Shown here piece after piece: positions 63,525 to 64,000 of a stretch of DNA of 64,000 bases. A program made the translations under genes and the position numbers. The stretch spans positions 1 to 64,000 of the forward strand of contig NZ_JAAIMM010000008.1 of assembly GCF_013300725.1 (NCBI RefSeq), read 5' to 3'. Under the pieces are notes generated by a model. It ran no database searches, was not told the origin of the DNA, and worked only from the letters and a program-made list of their open reading frames with translations. The stretch's first letter is position 1. Each line of letters opens with the position of its first letter. The DNA is from Allocoprococcus comes. Lineage in GTDB: Bacteria; Bacillota; Clostridia; Lachnospirales; Lachnospiraceae.

Positions 63525-64000
63525 GACTATTTTTAGAGGATGAGGGAGCATTGGATTTAAAGCTGCCTTATGAAGAACTGGCGACAAAAGTAGCAGATGC
63601 AGTCCTGGATTATGAGAAGTGTCCGTATGAGGCGCAGGTAGAACTTCTTCTTACGATGAACGAAGAGATCCGGCAGATGAACCTGGAATTTCGCGGAATC
63701 GACCGTGCAACCGATGTCCTGTCATTTCCGATGACGGAATTCCCGTCACCGGCTGATTATGCATATCTGGATACAGATGACAGTTCATTTGATCCGGAGA
63801 CCGGAGAACTGATGCTCGGCAATATTGTGATTTCCAAAGAGCGTGCAAAAGAGCAGGCAGAAGAATATGGCCATTCGGTAGAACGTGAATTTGCTTTCCT
63901 TATTGCGCACAGTATGTTGCACTTGTTAGGTTATGACCATATGGAAGATGAAGAACGGCTCGTGATGGAAAAGAAACAGCGGGAAGTTCTGGAGATGCTG
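63521..64000 (+). CDS. ybeY: Endoribonuclease YbeY (3' end cut by window)
   Basis: 160 codons are visible without a stop. The zinc-binding signature is IAHSMLHLLGYDHMED (HxxxHxxxxxH), with TDVLSFPMTEFP and GNIVISKERA in front. YbeY matures 16S rRNA 3' end and helps ribosome quality control. The ATG overlaps the PhoH stop (ATGA), so coupled. The protein is close to complete, given the family length of about 155-170. Confidence 0.93.
   Translation, partial: MRLFLEDEGALDLKLPYEELATKVADAVLDYEKCPYEAQVELLLTMNEEIRQMNLEFRGIDRATDVLSFPMTEFPSPADYAYLDTDDSSFDPETGELMLGNIVISKERAKEQAEEYGHSVEREFAFLIAHSMLHLLGYDHMEDEERLVMEKKQREVLEML

Overview
The window is chromosomal DNA of a low-to-moderate GC, anaerobic, endospore-lineage Clostridia, most likely a gut Lachnospiraceae of the Dorea/Blautia/Mediterraneibacter type. 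The indicators are a sporulation pair yqfC-yqfD followed by phoH-ybeY, the plsX-acpP-rnc-smc-ftsY block, a fused 2-hydroxyacyl-CoA dehydratase-type activase, an NfnAB-type transhydrogenase, Rex, and strong AGGAGG ribosome binding sites. Genus assignment is inference only.

Layout: (1-823) non-coding DNA holding the end of one structured repeat and one complete copy. (824-9000) activase-like gene on the minus strand, then a rhomboid-like membrane protein, pyruvate kinase and a diaminopimelate decarboxylase. (9100-10140) a small DUF4160-type pair, a broken Uma2-type nuclease gene and a tRNA-Leu. (10373-16995) polA-coaE-MBL-ACT-UPF0210-DegV operon. (17000-22240) structured repeat, tmcAL, mgtE, ackA, DUF177 and rpmF. 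(22380-30174) fatty-acid/RNA/chromosome block plsX-acpP-rnc-smc-ftsY-ilvA. (30243-33944) structured repeat, then a probable Re-citrate synthase, a GntR-FCD regulator and isocitrate dehydrogenase, which would feed 2-oxoglutarate synthesis. (34002-39917) an ABC-F protein divergent from rex, then nnr-alr-mazF. (39940-49237) CBS protein, yebC, CFI-box protein, ClpP-like tepA, ftsK, fhs and a zinc-ribbon membrane protein. (49532-53279) iron alcohol dehydrogenase with a Rex-like box, and nfnAB. (53332-59264) structured repeat, HAD phosphatase, HelD-like helicase, rlmH, MBL hydrolase and aspA. (59655-64000) FeoA-like protein, an Asn/Gln/Gly/Trp repeat protein, yqfC-yqfD-phoH-ybeY (the last cut by the window edge).

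The most striking non-coding signal is a family of intergenic structured elements with four complete copies (near 600-783, 17069-17256, 30243-30426, 53332-53517) and a partial one at the left edge. Each is a perfect 29-32 bp inverted repeat whose sequence is different in every copy, enclosing a 96-100 nt core. The core has two or three nested stems that covary between copies and an almost invariant apical loop TCAGCAAAGGCTTC. A second conserved motif (TRYTGGYRAA) lies just 3' of the long stem, in some copies as the loop of a small hairpin. All copies follow the 3' end of a gene in the same orientation. This looks like a repeated structured RNA (or folded-DNA) element; I cannot tell from here whether it matches a catalogued motif.

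The genes work together around energy and redox metabolism (pyk, ackA, adh, nfnAB, Rex, Re-citrate synthase/icd), cell division and chromosome segregation (smc, ftsY, ftsK), RNA maturation (rnc, rlmH, ybeY) and sporulation (yqfCD). Starts were moved downstream wherever a clear ribosome binding site or family alignment favoured an internal start.
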